DNA of 32,109 nt. Source: Granulosicoccus sp964498925. Its GTDB lineage: Bacteria > Pseudomonadota > Gammaproteobacteria > Granulosicoccales > Granulosicoccaceae. The position numbers and the translations under genes were made by a program. The notes beneath the pieces are model-generated. The model ran no database searches. It saw only the letters and a list, made by a program, of their open reading frames with translations, and was not told the DNA's origin. Numbering within the stretch: the first letter of the stretch is position 1; the number at the start of each line of letters is the position of its first letter. The stretch lies in assembly GCA_964498925.1 (NCBI GenBank), contig CAZCKD010000013.1, positions 1 through 32,109 of the forward strand, in the 5' to 3' direction. This document shows, piece by piece, positions 15,820 to 25,800 of this stretch.

Positions 15820-17058
15820 TCAAATCCAGTTTTTCTTTGCGAGCGATGGTAGATGACCGGACGTACCTAAGGCCTGCCGCATCACCATACGTTTTAAGGG
15901 CCCCGCCGCATCAGCCACATTGAGCGCTGCTGATCTTAAAACCTGAAAGACACCGGGTTGGGGCTTGAAGGCATGGTAAAAACCATCCAGCACAGTAATC
16001 ATCGCGCTATTTTCACCTCGGCGCCAGCGTTCATATTTGCGTAGGTGTCGTAGATTTCCCGGATCCTTCTGAGAATCTACAGCGCTAAGAATATTGTCAG
16101 CTAGCGCAGCGGCATCCAACATACCAAGGTTAACGCCTTGCCCTGCTAACGGATGCACGGTATGCGCAGCATCACCTATCAGCGCAATTCTATTCGACAC
16201 GTAGTGCCGGGCATGGGCTTTCGCTATCGGGAAAGCGCCGCGTTCAATAACACTATCTATCCCACCTAGCTCCTCTGGAAATGACGATTCCATCTCGTGT
16301 TTAAACGCCGTATCGTCAAGCGCAAGGAGGCGTTTTATTTCTTCCTCCGTGTGGTACCAAACCATGGATGCTCGTGAACCACAAAGAGGTAGAAACGCTT
16401 CGGGGCCGGTTGGTTGAAAGCGCTGCCAAGTGATGTCCTGCTGTGGCAGACATGTATTAACTGTGGCAACGAGAGCATGTTGCGGATAAGGCTGGCGCTC
16501 TATTTCAATACCTGCCAACTCACGCACCGTTGATCGAGCACCATCAGCACCTACTAATAATCGAGCACTGATTGATTCGCGGCCATCGGCTAAATGGCAG
16601 ATAATGGTGTCCGCTTGCTCGTCGAAGCTGACCAGTTCAGCCGGGCACAGATAATCTACATTTTCGCATTCCAGCAGTCGATCCGTTAAGGCCAATTGCA
16701 AAACGCGATTTTCAACGATATGCCCGAGTTCAGGCATACCAACCTCACTCGCCTTGAAGTGAGTGCGTCCGCCCGCTTCTCCATCCCAAACCAACATTTC
16801 TCGATAAACGCAGGCACGTCTATCTATGATTCCCGACCACGCTCCCACGTTTTCCAACATATTCTGCGTCGCAACGCTCAGCGCCGACACACGAATATCA
16901 TAGGCTGGCTCGCTGCCGACGGGAAAAGGTGCGGGCGCCTGATTTTCCAGAACCGCGATGCTCAGCGTATTCTCAGCTTCTTCTGCGGTGGCTAAAGCCG
17001 TGGCCAGCATGCTGCCGACCATACCGCCTCCAACAATGACGACATCATAGTTTTTCAA
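15820..17058 (-). CDS. ubiI: UbiI-like FAD-dependent ubiquinone biosynthesis hydroxylase
   Basis: The 412-residue protein belongs to the UbiH/UbiF/UbiI/COQ6 group of flavin monooxygenases that hydroxylate the ubiquinone ring. FAD-binding motifs are VIVGGGMVGS at the start, LVGADGARSTVRE in the middle, and RIALIGDAAHTVHPLAGQGVNLG near the end. YDIRVSALS, RRACVYREMLVWD and LGHIVENRVLQLAL follow UbiI (VisC) more closely than UbiH or UbiF, and UbiI carries out C5 hydroxylation. The assignment within the group is probable, not certain. TTG at 17058 is chosen because GGGAGG lies just upstream. It starts 25 bases after the stop of the HtrA-like gene, so the two are probably co-transcribed. Confidence 0.85.
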   Translation of the reverse strand: MKNYDVVIVGGGMVGSMLATALATAEEAENTLSIAVLENQAPAPFPVGSEPAYDIRVSALSVATQNMLENVGAWSGIIDRRACVYREMLVWDGEAGGRTHFKASEVGMPELGHIVENRVLQLALTDRLLECENVDYLCPAELVSFDEQADTIICHLADGRESISARLLVGADGARSTVRELAGIEIERQPYPQHALVATVNTCLPQQDITWQRFQPTGPEAFLPLCGSRASMVWYHTEEEIKRLLALDDTAFKHEMESSFPEELGGIDSVIERGAFPIAKAHARHYVSNRIALIGDAAHTVHPLAGQGVNLGMLDAAALADNILSAVDSQKDPGNLRHLRKYERWRRGENSAMITVLDGFYHAFKPQPGVFQVLRSAALNVADAAGPLKRMVMRQALGTSGHLPSLAKKNWI

Positions 17059-17083
17059 CTGCGCCGCCCTCCCGCGTCAGTAT

Positions 17084-19945
17084 TTAAAAGTGGTTGACTC
17101 GCTGCCACCCGGCACCGGTTCGAGTTATTTCAAAGGTAGGCCAGAAATTATACTCCGGCTTCACAGTCACGATGCGTTTTCGACCACTCATTGATACCAC
17201 TGTTAGGCGGGTAATCTCATCTTGCTCTCGAGACTTAACCAGAGCGAGAAAATCATCGAGAGTATTAACCGGTTGGCCTTCGACAGCGACAACAAATCTG
17301 TTTCGATAGAGCCTATCCCACAGTGCCGGCGACCCTTCGCTTGTTCCAGCTATATACACACCCGGAAACTCAACACCTTTCTGGTAACCAATATCCGGGA
17401 AAGAATCCTGGAACGTCGCTCCAGCCCAGCTGATTAATCGTTCAGTACCCAATCCGCTGAGTTCTGACGGAGCCAGAGTGACGGTTTGTACTGCACCATC
17501 ACGCAATACTGTAAGCGTCACCGATGGCTTTTGAGATAAAAGCTCGGCGGTGAATAGCTCAGAAACTAATTCTCCATCGATAGCAATGAGAACATCACCG
17601 GACGATAATTTTTCAGCCGCATCAGTATTCGGTATCAGCTGAGTCACATACAGTACACGACGCACATCGGCAGGTAGATTGTTGTATCGAAGTAGCCATT
17701 CATCAGGTAGCCCAAACTGTCTTGCTTCTGCCAAAGGGCGATACGTTAAACGCGCATCAATCGAATAGTACGGTTGCTTCGATTGGTGCATCCGTAGCGA
17801 CTCCTGCACAATCGCGGCAGGCATTGCCCACTCTCTTTCTCGTATTTCGCGATCATCTTCATAAGCAAAACTCATGTAAAGCGCGTGTACTTTACCGTCA
17901 GCGTCTACCAACGGTCCGCCCAAAGAAGGCGGTACGTTAGGCACACCGAACACATCAATTGACGATTGTTGAAAACGCGGTAGACCCGGTGGATTGAAGC
18001 CAATAGTCAACCGACTGATATCATCGATATCGTGGGCTCGGAAGGTACCATCAGATCGATAACCAACCATCGTCAAATCTTCAGGAATGCTATCTGTTTC
18101 AGCACTCAAAGAGAGCGCACTGAACTGCGCATCACCGAGTTTACTGGCATCGTATTGAAGCAACGCGATGTTATGTCTGGGATGCACAAAAACAACCTGT
18201 CCGGGTAAAACCAGGGAACCAAAGAACGTAATGTTCGCATCACCCAAACCGATAGGCACCGTATTCCTATCTATTGCAACCAGACCCGCCTCTTTATCAA
18301 TGATGACACCGATACCTTTAAAATGACGGGCATACACATTGTCAATGGTATAGGGAATACTGAAATCTACTCGTACCATCGCAGGTGCAACCTTATCGAG
18401 AAGTTCGTCCTGATAAAGCGGTACGCTAACTAACGGTTTATCGCCAGCCTCATCCATCAAAGATAGTGAGACGCTACTGCAATCCCAGAAGCGAACACCG
18501 TCAACACGCTCACAAAGACGATTGTCAAACCAGCTATTGTCCAAGGTTATGTTGGCAATCTCCGAACTGAATTCACGACGCGGCACGATATAACGAATGC
18601 GTTTTTTATTTTCTTTCGAAGACGTCGACATGGCGGCAATAAAACCATCCAAATCAGTTATTGCTTCACCGTCCACCTCAGTAATCAAAGCGCCTTGAGG
18701 CACACCACCTTTGGTAAATACATAGCCGGCGCGCATCACCACAGCGCCTTCCTGCGGAAGATTCATGGCTCTGGCATGTTGAATAGACATATCTTGAATA
18801 ATGGAGTCACCGAGTTCAAACAAGCGGCTAGGTGCAATGGCGTTTAAATCTTCAACCTCCACCTCAAGTTGTTTCATCTGCCCCAATCGAATGACTTCCA
18901 CGGCGAGTGTTCGTCCGATAGATTGATCGAGCAAGTCTTCAAGCGCGATAAAGTCAGCAATCAAAGTTCCGTCAATCGACGTCAGAATATCACCCGGTTC
19001 AAACTTATCTTCACCTGCCCCACCGGGTATCACCTGCCCGACGATCAACATGCCAGTGGTTTGAGCATTTTGCGAACGCACTTGCTGTTCTATCTCTTCG
19101 CTCAATCCCAATCGAGACAATTCTCTAAAAGGTTGGTGAGAGAACAACGTACGGAAACCACCTCGATCAATGGTTTCATCTGCTTGAAGCCGGCTTAACG
19201 CATGTTGAATTCTTGGCAGAGGAAGAAAAAAGCTACTGGCAGTTTGCGTATTCGCAGCCGCATTTAACGCGACAACGTCGCCTTCGATATCAATGACCGG
19301 CGAACCTGAGCTACCCCCTGAGGTTCCGGACGCAGCTTGCAAATAAAAGGTATTGAAGTCGTTGTAACCATAACGACCATAGGACGGCACCTCGCGATCA
19401 AGCCGCGCAATTGTGCCGGGTAAAATGGACAACTGCTCTCCACCATCGCTGCCGATAACCCGGATATTCATACCTGTGCTCACCTTTTCAGGTTTGAGCT
19501 GCAAAGAATGCGGCGCAGCGTACTCCAGCGCCTTCGGATCGTAACGCACGAATGCAAAGTCATGAATCGGATCGCGATAAATCGGCACAGCATCGACGCG
19601 TTCCTGGTTCTGGAAGGTTGCTGTAATGCGAATAGGTCCTGAGCCAACGACGTGTCGATTGGTTAGAACAATGCCGCGTTCAGCGTCGACGACAAACCCG
19701 GTGGCATTACTGCCCCCCTGATCAGAATCATCAAAGTTTCTCAGCTGTGACAATTGCAATGAAACGACAGAATCGGCAGCTAGGGAAACTGTTTTCGCCC
19801 AGGTATCCTCCTCAGAGGCGGAGTGGCCTATTAGGGGGTTAAACAACAGCGACAATGCAAGCCACATCCCAACCGCTTTGTAAAAATGCCTGACTCGATA
19901 TAGGCATTGCATGCTGGGGGAGTTACTTAACCGAAAATCCGTCAC
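17084..19945 (-). CDS. Secreted double HtrA-like serine protease: active first domain, degenerate second domain, about four PDZ-like domains
   Basis: The 953-residue protein begins at GTG 19945 (GGAG nine bases upstream) with a signal peptide ending near residue 43. Protease domain 1 (about 50-255) has an intact triad: H98 in TNRHVV, D129 in PIHDFAFVRYD, and S213 in GSSGSPV. Two PDZ-like regions follow (about 275-365 with PGDILTSIDG, and 390-460 with GALITEVDGEAI). A second protease-like domain (about 515-715) aligns by eye with the first, but the triad is N561 (DRNTV), N592 (HPRHNIALLQYD) and L675 (PSLGGPLV), so it should be inactive. Two more PDZ-like regions follow (about 755-830 and 855-935). 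C478 and C489 may form a disulfide. The order resembles yeast Nma111p. It is probably a periplasmic quality-control protease; ubiI follows it. Confidence 0.85.
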   Translation of the reverse strand: MTDFRLSNSPSMQCLYRVRHFYKAVGMWLALSLLFNPLIGHSASEEDTWAKTVSLAADSVVSLQLSQLRNFDDSDQGGSNATGFVVDAERGIVLTNRHVVGSGPIRITATFQNQERVDAVPIYRDPIHDFAFVRYDPKALEYAAPHSLQLKPEKVSTGMNIRVIGSDGGEQLSILPGTIARLDREVPSYGRYGYNDFNTFYLQAASGTSGGSSGSPVIDIEGDVVALNAAANTQTASSFFLPLPRIQHALSRLQADETIDRGGFRTLFSHQPFRELSRLGLSEEIEQQVRSQNAQTTGMLIVGQVIPGGAGEDKFEPGDILTSIDGTLIADFIALEDLLDQSIGRTLAVEVIRLGQMKQLEVEVEDLNAIAPSRLFELGDSIIQDMSIQHARAMNLPQEGAVVMRAGYVFTKGGVPQGALITEVDGEAITDLDGFIAAMSTSSKENKKRIRYIVPRREFSSEIANITLDNSWFDNRLCERVDGVRFWDCSSVSLSLMDEAGDKPLVSVPLYQDELLDKVAPAMVRVDFSIPYTIDNVYARHFKGIGVIIDKEAGLVAIDRNTVPIGLGDANITFFGSLVLPGQVVFVHPRHNIALLQYDASKLGDAQFSALSLSAETDSIPEDLTMVGYRSDGTFRAHDIDDISRLTIGFNPPGLPRFQQSSIDVFGVPNVPPSLGGPLVDADGKVHALYMSFAYEDDREIREREWAMPAAIVQESLRMHQSKQPYYSIDARLTYRPLAEARQFGLPDEWLLRYNNLPADVRRVLYVTQLIPNTDAAEKLSSGDVLIAIDGELVSELFTAELLSQKPSVTLTVLRDGAVQTVTLAPSELSGLGTERLISWAGATFQDSFPDIGYQKGVEFPGVYIAGTSEGSPALWDRLYRNRFVVAVEGQPVNTLDDFLALVKSREQDEITRLTVVSMSGRKRIVTVKPEYNFWPTFEITRTGAGWQRVNHF

Positions 19946-20161
19946 TAATTCAATCTCCTAATATTTCGTGTTTAACGCGCAACAAGTATTCCACTTATAG
20001 CGCACTTTTGGAGCACAAATAGACAAGCTGTCCTTCCACAGACCCACCTGTGACACTTTCGTGCCCAAAAATTGCTAAATTTACAAACAGATTAAATAAT
20101 CTCAGCGGTTTACTATACGTATCCGAAACGTTGCCACTTACCGTAATTCCTACGGATTGTC
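19946..20161. promoter_or_regulatory. Divergent promoter region between the HtrA-like gene and argA
   Basis: The 216 bases are AT-rich near argA (about 20070-20120). AGATT and AATCT form a short inverted repeat at 20089-20102. TACTAT at 20111-20116 is a possible -10 element for argA but has no good -35. I looked for ArgR boxes and found no convincing match. Confidence 0.35.
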
Positions 20162-21520
20162 ATGAAGAAACACAATCGCGATGAAGATGATGACATTAAC
20201 TGGTTTCGTGCCGCCTCGCCCTATATCAACGCGCACCGAGGCAAGACCCTGGTTCTCGGACTCCCCGGTAGCTGGCTGCGCAGCGAGTTACTCCCAACAC
20301 TGACTCACGATTTAACCCTGCTAAGTCATTTAGGTCTACGCCTGGTCCTTTGCTTTGGATTACGCGCTCAGATTGATGAAAGGCTTGCAACCGCTCAGGA
20401 AAAAAGCCACATCGTAGACGGCCGTCGTGTCACCGATGCCAGCGCTTTGGATGCCATTATTCGAGAAGCCGGACTCGCTCGGAATGATTTGGAAGCTCGA
20501 TTATCCATGGGACTGCCCAACACCCCGATGGCAGGTGCCAGGCTGGCGATCACGTCAGGCAACTATGTCACTGCTCAACCTTTTGGTATTCATGAAGGTG
20601 TGGATTTTCAACATACCGGCGCCGTCAGGGAGATCCATAACGAAGCCATTACCGCCATACTCAATGCAGGGCATCTGGTGATTCTGCCACCGCTGGGGTA
20701 TTCGCTGACAGGCGAAGTATTCAACGTGACGGTGGCCGAGGTGGCCACAGAATGTGCCATTGCATTAAAAGCCGATAAGTTGGCCTTCTTTGTCGATGAT
20801 TTACCCATCGATGATTCGGGGCAAGATTTACGACAAGCCAGTACCGATCGTATTCAACGTATGCTGGCTGAATCGAAAAGCAATTCGCCTGAGCACAGCG
20901 CTGACGCCCCGGGCAATAACGCAGCACTGCGCGAAATTCTGAAGCATTCTGTCAAGGCGTGTCATCAGAACGTAGAGAGAGTACACCTACTCAAAGGCGG
21001 TGACCCATCTGCCCTACTACGGGAGCTATTCACACGCGATGGCAGTGGCACAATGATTACCATCGATCGCTGGGAACATATTCGGCCTGCAACGATTGCC
21101 GATGTCGGCGGCATCATCGAACTCATCGCACCTCTCCAAGAGTCGGGCACTCTTGTCACTCGCTCTCGAGAGGAACTAGAGTTGGATATCGAAAATTTTG
21201 TCGTCAGTGAAAGAGACAATACCGTAGTCGCCTGCGCTGCTATGTATCTTGAACCTGAATCAGCCACAGCAGAAATAGCCTGTATTGCCACTCACCCTGA
21301 ATACAGAGGAAAAGGCAGAGCCGATCAGCTTCTCACTCATCTGGAAAAACGCGCAACGGAGCACAACTGCAAAAGCGCGCGAATTCTAAGCACGCATACA
21401 GGACACTGGTTCGTCGCAAGGGGGTATTTTGAAACCTCGCCTGATGAACTGCCCGCAGTAAGACGCGCAAGCTACAACGAACAAAGAAATTCTAAAATCT
21501 ACTGTAAGGATTTGTTGTAG
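20162..21520 (+). CDS. argA: Amino-acid N-acetyltransferase (N-acetylglutamate synthase)
   Basis: ArgA makes N-acetylglutamate from glutamate and acetyl-CoA, the first step of arginine synthesis. The 452-residue length and the two-part build are typical of gammaproteobacterial enzymes: an amino-acid-kinase-like domain (about 1-295; FRAASPYINAHRGKTLVL, LVLCFGLRAQID, ATECAIALKADKLAF) that normally binds the feedback inhibitor arginine, and a GNAT domain (about 305-445) with the acetyl-CoA loop HPEYRGKGRADQLL. It is unlinked to other arg genes here and is convergent with the Lon-domain gene 23 bases away. The start ATG lacks a strong ribosome binding site. Confidence 0.95.
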   Translation: MKKHNRDEDDDINWFRAASPYINAHRGKTLVLGLPGSWLRSELLPTLTHDLTLLSHLGLRLVLCFGLRAQIDERLATAQEKSHIVDGRRVTDASALDAIIREAGLARNDLEARLSMGLPNTPMAGARLAITSGNYVTAQPFGIHEGVDFQHTGAVREIHNEAITAILNAGHLVILPPLGYSLTGEVFNVTVAEVATECAIALKADKLAFFVDDLPIDDSGQDLRQASTDRIQRMLAESKSNSPEHSADAPGNNAALREILKHSVKACHQNVERVHLLKGGDPSALLRELFTRDGSGTMITIDRWEHIRPATIADVGGIIELIAPLQESGTLVTRSREELELDIENFVVSERDNTVVACAAMYLEPESATAEIACIATHPEYRGKGRADQLLTHLEKRATEHNCKSARILSTHTGHWFVARGYFETSPDELPAVRRASYNEQRNSKIYCKDLL

Positions 21521-21543
21521 ACGTGTCGCTAACGCCGTCTTCT

Positions 21544-22122
21544 CTATCGCTCGGCGATTTCTATTTGCAAAGAACCAAGGGCTTCCAGGCGCTCACGGTT
21601 GCTACCCATTTGTAACAACTCGAACTTCGCGTCATTCTCTAAAGGAAGTACTTCCAGAAGACGATGAATCACCCAATCTGCATCGTCTAGCTGAGGCTCA
21701 GAAAACCGGGAATCTGACTCCAGATAGTTAAGAATGATCTTCAACTTCTGAGATAGTTCTGCGAACTGAGGTTCCATAGGAGTGGCTGTTCCACGCACTA
21801 TTGGAGCAACCTCACCAATGATCAGTCCATCATCATTGGCTGAATAGGTGAGAATGTTGAACTCTTCTATTCCTTTGGCAGTTATGTGCAAGAGCCCGTC
21901 ATCACCTTGGTCGAAATCGACAATAGAAACACGCGTGCCCATCGGATAGGGTTCGGCTACTGTGCCCGCTTCCTTTCCGTCTTTAATTAAACACACACCA
22001 AACCCGGAATCGTTTTTAAAACAATCCTTGATCATGTCGATGTAGCGTCGTTCAAATATGCGCAATGGCAATAAACCATCAGGCAGCACAACACTTGAAA
22101 GCGGAAAAAGCGGTAAACGCAT
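21544..22122 (-). CDS. Lon protease substrate-binding-domain (LonSB) protein
   Basis: The 192-residue protein is a stand-alone version of the N-terminal domain of Lon protease. It starts with LPLFPLSSVVLPDGLLPLRIFERRYIDMI, the standard LonSB opening, continues with GFGVCLIKDG and a beta-rich middle, and ends in a helical bundle (WVIHRLLEVLPL). There is no ATPase or peptidase part. Such proteins probably bind unfolded or specific proteins, but no defined role is known. It starts four bases after the ubiX stop, so it is likely translated from the same message by coupling. Confidence 0.9.
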   Translation of the reverse strand: MRLPLFPLSSVVLPDGLLPLRIFERRYIDMIKDCFKNDSGFGVCLIKDGKEAGTVAEPYPMGTRVSIVDFDQGDDGLLHITAKGIEEFNILTYSANDDGLIIGEVAPIVRGTATPMEPQFAELSQKLKIILNYLESDSRFSEPQLDDADWVIHRLLEVLPLENDAKFELLQMGSNRERLEALGSLQIEIAER

Positions 22123-22126
22123 CAGT

Positions 22127-22756
22127 CTAGTTTTCGTCTATTCCCCAACGTGGCATAAGCACTTGCTGAACATCAAGCTGATCCAGCACTCGGGCAACCA
22201 CAAAATCGATAAGGTCATCGATGGTTTCGGGCAGATTATAGAACGCAGGATTGGGAGGCATGATTACAACACCGGATTGCGCCAATCGCGTCATGTTTTC
22301 AAGGTGAATTAACGAGAAAGGCATTTCTCGCGGCATGACGATGAGCTTTCTTCGCTCCTTGATAACAACATCAGCAGCTCGCTCCAGAAGGTTGTTACAG
22401 GTGCCAGCCGCGACGGATGCCAGGGTGCCGGTTGTGCAAGGACAGATAACCATTGCATCAGGAGCACCGGAGCCGCTAGCAACAGGAGCTGTCCACTCCT
22501 CTTGACCGAATGCTTTTAACTGGCCGGGACGAGCGCCGTAGGCCTCGGAGAATTGTTTCTGCACCTCAGAAGTGCGGCTAGGTACTTTGAGGTCTGTGTC
22601 CATACCCATGACGATTCGGGCCGGTTTGGACATTAGTACGTAGACTTCGCAATTTGCCTGAATCAGACATTCTATTAATCGCAAGGCGTACTGGATACCC
22701 GATGCGCCGGTCATTGCGACGCAAATGGTCTTATCAAATTTTTCGTTTAACGACAT
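22127..22756 (-). CDS. ubiX: Flavin prenyltransferase UbiX
   Basis: UbiX attaches a dimethylallyl group to FMN to make prenylated FMN, the cofactor of the UbiD decarboxylase in ubiquinone synthesis. Its 209 residues show MTGASGIQYALRL at the FMN site, PCTTGTLASVAAGTCNNLLERAADV, the PREMPFSLIHLENM segment with conserved Arg and Glu, and PPNPAFYNLPETIDDLIDFVVARVLD. No ubiD is in the window. GGTAGG immediately before the ATG is the likely ribosome binding site, and it lies in an inverted repeat described separately. It is followed by the LonSB gene. Confidence 0.95.
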   Translation of the reverse strand: MSLNEKFDKTICVAMTGASGIQYALRLIECLIQANCEVYVLMSKPARIVMGMDTDLKVPSRTSEVQKQFSEAYGARPGQLKAFGQEEWTAPVASGSGAPDAMVICPCTTGTLASVAAGTCNNLLERAADVVIKERRKLIVMPREMPFSLIHLENMTRLAQSGVVIMPPNPAFYNLPETIDDLIDFVVARVLDQLDVQQVLMPRWGIDEN

Positions 22757-22821
22757 ATACCTACCAAAATGGATTCCGGCCCCTAGTGGGGCCGGAGAAT
22801 CAACAATCGTGCCTAGGTATA
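22756..22821 (-). promoter_or_regulatory. Nested hairpins: possible terminator and masked ubiX ribosome binding site
   Basis: An inner perfect 9-bp hairpin has TCCGGCCCC (22775-22783), loop TAGT, and GGGGCCGGA (22788-22796); GATT and AATC extend it with a small bulge. It lies between the stop of the giant gene and ubiX and could terminate the former, though no long T-run follows. Outside it, TATACCTA (22756-22763) and TAGGTATA (22814-22821) are exact inverted repeats. On the minus-strand transcript the ubiX-side arm covers the TAGG of the ribosome binding site and the first base of the start codon, so read-through RNA could fold with the site paired. Confidence 0.55.
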
Positions 22822-22830
22822 GTACTGCTT

Positions 22831-25800
22831 TTAAGGCTTAACAACTAACTCCACACGTCTGTTGAGCGCTCGACCTTCAGCAGAATCGTTCGGAGCTACC
22901 GGGCGATGCTGACCGTAGCCAAGTGCACCGAGTCTTTCTGATGCAACTCCACCACGCGATTCCAGGAAGTTAACTGTATTCGCCGCGCGGGCAACTGACA
23001 GCTCCCAGTTACTTGGGAAGATAGCTTGCAGATCACCCGAGACAGGTACGCTATCTGTGTGTCCCTCAACCAGGATGTCATTGTCGATATCGCTCAATGA
23101 CGTTGCAACGCGTGTCATCAATGTTCGACCACCAGCGCTCAGACGTGCTCTGCCAGAGTTAAACAGAGCCTGACTTGGCAGGTTAATGACAACGCCGTTG
23201 TCGTCTCTAACTGTCACCTCAACGTTGTCCACTCCATTGGCCGTAAGGTTTGCATCGATTGAATCTCTGAGCGACTGGGCTCTGTTCGATTCAGCTTCAC
23301 CTTCTTGGCGAATTGCAGCCAACTCATTGGACAAGCCATCAGCCGCAGCACGCTGAGCAACAACGTTTTCACGTTCGTTTCGGATTTCATCTCGTAATCC
23401 GAACGCTATCGCATCAGCATCTGCCAGGTTGGCAGCCAATGTTTCGTTAGTCGACATTGCAGTCGCCAGCTCACCTTCAAGCGTAGCGTTGGTATCTGAC
23501 AATTGCTGGACCTGAGTTTCCAGAGACGCATTGTCATCACCCAGACCACTGTTAGACGCTTGCAAATCAAGTACGCGACCTTCAGCTTCCGCAAGCTCAG
23601 CGTTCAGAGCCTCAAGTCTTGCCTGTGCATCTGTGATCTCTTGCTCAAGGGCTGCCTGAGCATTTGCCGCCTCATCACCTGCCAATGTTGCCGCAGAGCG
23701 AGTGGACTCGAGCTCAGACTGGAGAGAGCCAATCGTTTCAGCGTTGCTAGCGACTGTATCAGCAGACACACCAAGCTGTCCTTCCAGATCACCGACCATG
23801 ACGCCTAACTCGACAACTTCAGAGAGTAATCCATCCCGCTCGGTTGAAACACTCTTGATGTCCGCTGTCAAAGCTGCGATATCTGCTTCACCGGCTGCTG
23901 CAGAATCCTGAGCTGCAGTATTCGCCGAATCAAGCTCCATTGCCAGATTATCCGAATCGATTCTCATAGTAGCGACACGTTCATTTAAGGCATCACGCTC
24001 TGTCTCCAGACCAGCAACCTGACCGGCTAACTGCTCGTTATCCGATTGCAGAGTGCTAACTTGATCAGTCAGTTGGTTACTACCTGACTGAGCTGATTCC
24101 AACTGTGCTTTCAGTCCTGCAGTTTCACTTTGGAGGCCGACAATCTCTCCGCCCAACACTTCTACCTCAGATTGCAAATCACTCAACTGTCCGGCCAGAG
24201 CATCGCGTTCAGACGTTAATGCAGCGACTTGTTCAGTTAACTGTTGGCCATCTGATTGAACTGAACCCAACTGGTCGTTAAGACCATCACGCTCACTGAC
24301 CAGACCGGCAACGTCAGCAACCAGTTGCTCGTTGTCAGACTCCAGACTCGCGAGTTGCTTGTTCAATTCAGCCTGCTCAGTTTCCAGAGCGTTCAATTGC
24401 TCTAAAGATGCTTCTCGAGCAGCTGTCATCTCTTCGATCTGGCCGCTTAAGTCAGACTGGACGCTAGCGCTGTCATCAAGCAGGCCATTTTTCTCGCCAA
24501 CCTGCGCTCGCAGCTCTCCAATTCTGGAAAACAATGTCGCTCGCTGTCCTTCAAGACGTTCAACGTTAGCGCTAGCAGCGGTAGTGTTGTCGTCGAGCAT
24601 TGTCTGCATCTCATCGATTTTCTGCAGCAGAGCCGCTTTCTCAGTCTCTAACGCTGCAACCTCTTCCGAAGTGGATGCCACTGTCGAATCTTTTGAAGCC
24701 AGCAATTCCTGCATTTCTGCAATTTGTGCTTCCAAAGCCAGCTTCTGCGTTTCTAGTGTTTCCACGTTAGCCGCGTTCTGCGTCGCTGATTCAGCGTTCG
24801 CCTCCAGTAGGCCTTGCATTTCACCGATGCGAAGTTGCAAGTCAGCTTTTTGAGTCTCTAGAGCCTCAACACTGGCAGATGTCGATGCTGACGCTTCTGC
24901 ATTCGCTTCTAACAACGTTTGCATTTCGCCGATACGACCTTGAAGAGCAACCTTCTCACCTTCAAGCGTATCTACCATGGCGCTGGTAGCCTCAGAAGTT
25001 TCAGCGTTGGCCTCAAGCATTGACTGCATCTCACCGATGCGCAGTTGAAGGGCAGATTTTTCTTCTTCCAAAGCCAGTACATTATTGGTCGTAGAATCTG
25101 ACGCTTCCAGCGTGCTTTCCAGCTGAGTCTGCAACTCACCGATTCTCGCTTGGAGAGCGGCTTTCTCAGTCTCCAATGCTGTTATCGATTCGCTGTTAGC
25201 TGCCTGGCTTTCAGAATTGCTCTCTAACTCACCTTGCATCTCACCAATGCGAGCTTGAAGTGCTTGTTTCTGAGTTTCCAGCTGCTCAACGGCAGAGTTG
25301 GTTTCTGCAGCTGATTCTGCGTTTGCTTCCAGAGCATCCTGCATTTCACCAATACGCGCCTGCAACGCAGCCTTCTGTTCATCCAGCGACTGCATGGCAT
25401 CAGCAGTCAGCGACTGACTCTGAACATTGCTCTCCAATTCATTTTGCATTTCACCGATGCGCATCTGAAGAGCTAGCTTCTCAGTTTCTAGAACTTCTAC
25501 CGCTGTTGCAGTTTCCGCAGCAGTACCTTGATTAGCTTCGAGCATATTCTGCATTTCACCAATCCGAGCCTGCAAAGCAGCTTTCTCGGCTTGCAGTGGA
25601 TCAACAAGTGATGCTCGTTGTGCAGATTCTGAAGCAACAGCCAGTTGTCCTTCCAGGTCGCTGATCTGAACCGTCAGACCGGCACGCTGGGCATCAACTT
25701 CACCGATCTGTGCACGCAAGTCAGCGATAGTGGGCACCTGCTCATCCACCGTGGCCTGCAATTCACCGATTTCAGTATTCTTTTGCTCGATTTCTGTTTG

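Noticed and set aside
20080..20120. ArgR operator upstream of argA
   Set aside because: AT-rich with a short inverted repeat, but it does not match the ARG box pattern well enough.
21519..21540. AGACG/CGTCT hairpin after argA as terminator
   Set aside because: Only five base pairs with a 12-base loop; too weak to call.
24332..24853. Long opposite-strand open frames inside the giant gene
   Set aside because: They are shadows of the repetitive coding sequence, with no family resemblance or ribosome binding sites.
24535..25575. Regular repeats that could suggest a CRISPR array
   Set aside because: The 105-bp period, continuous reading frame and heptad pattern show a protein-coding tandem repeat, not short identical repeats with unique spacers.
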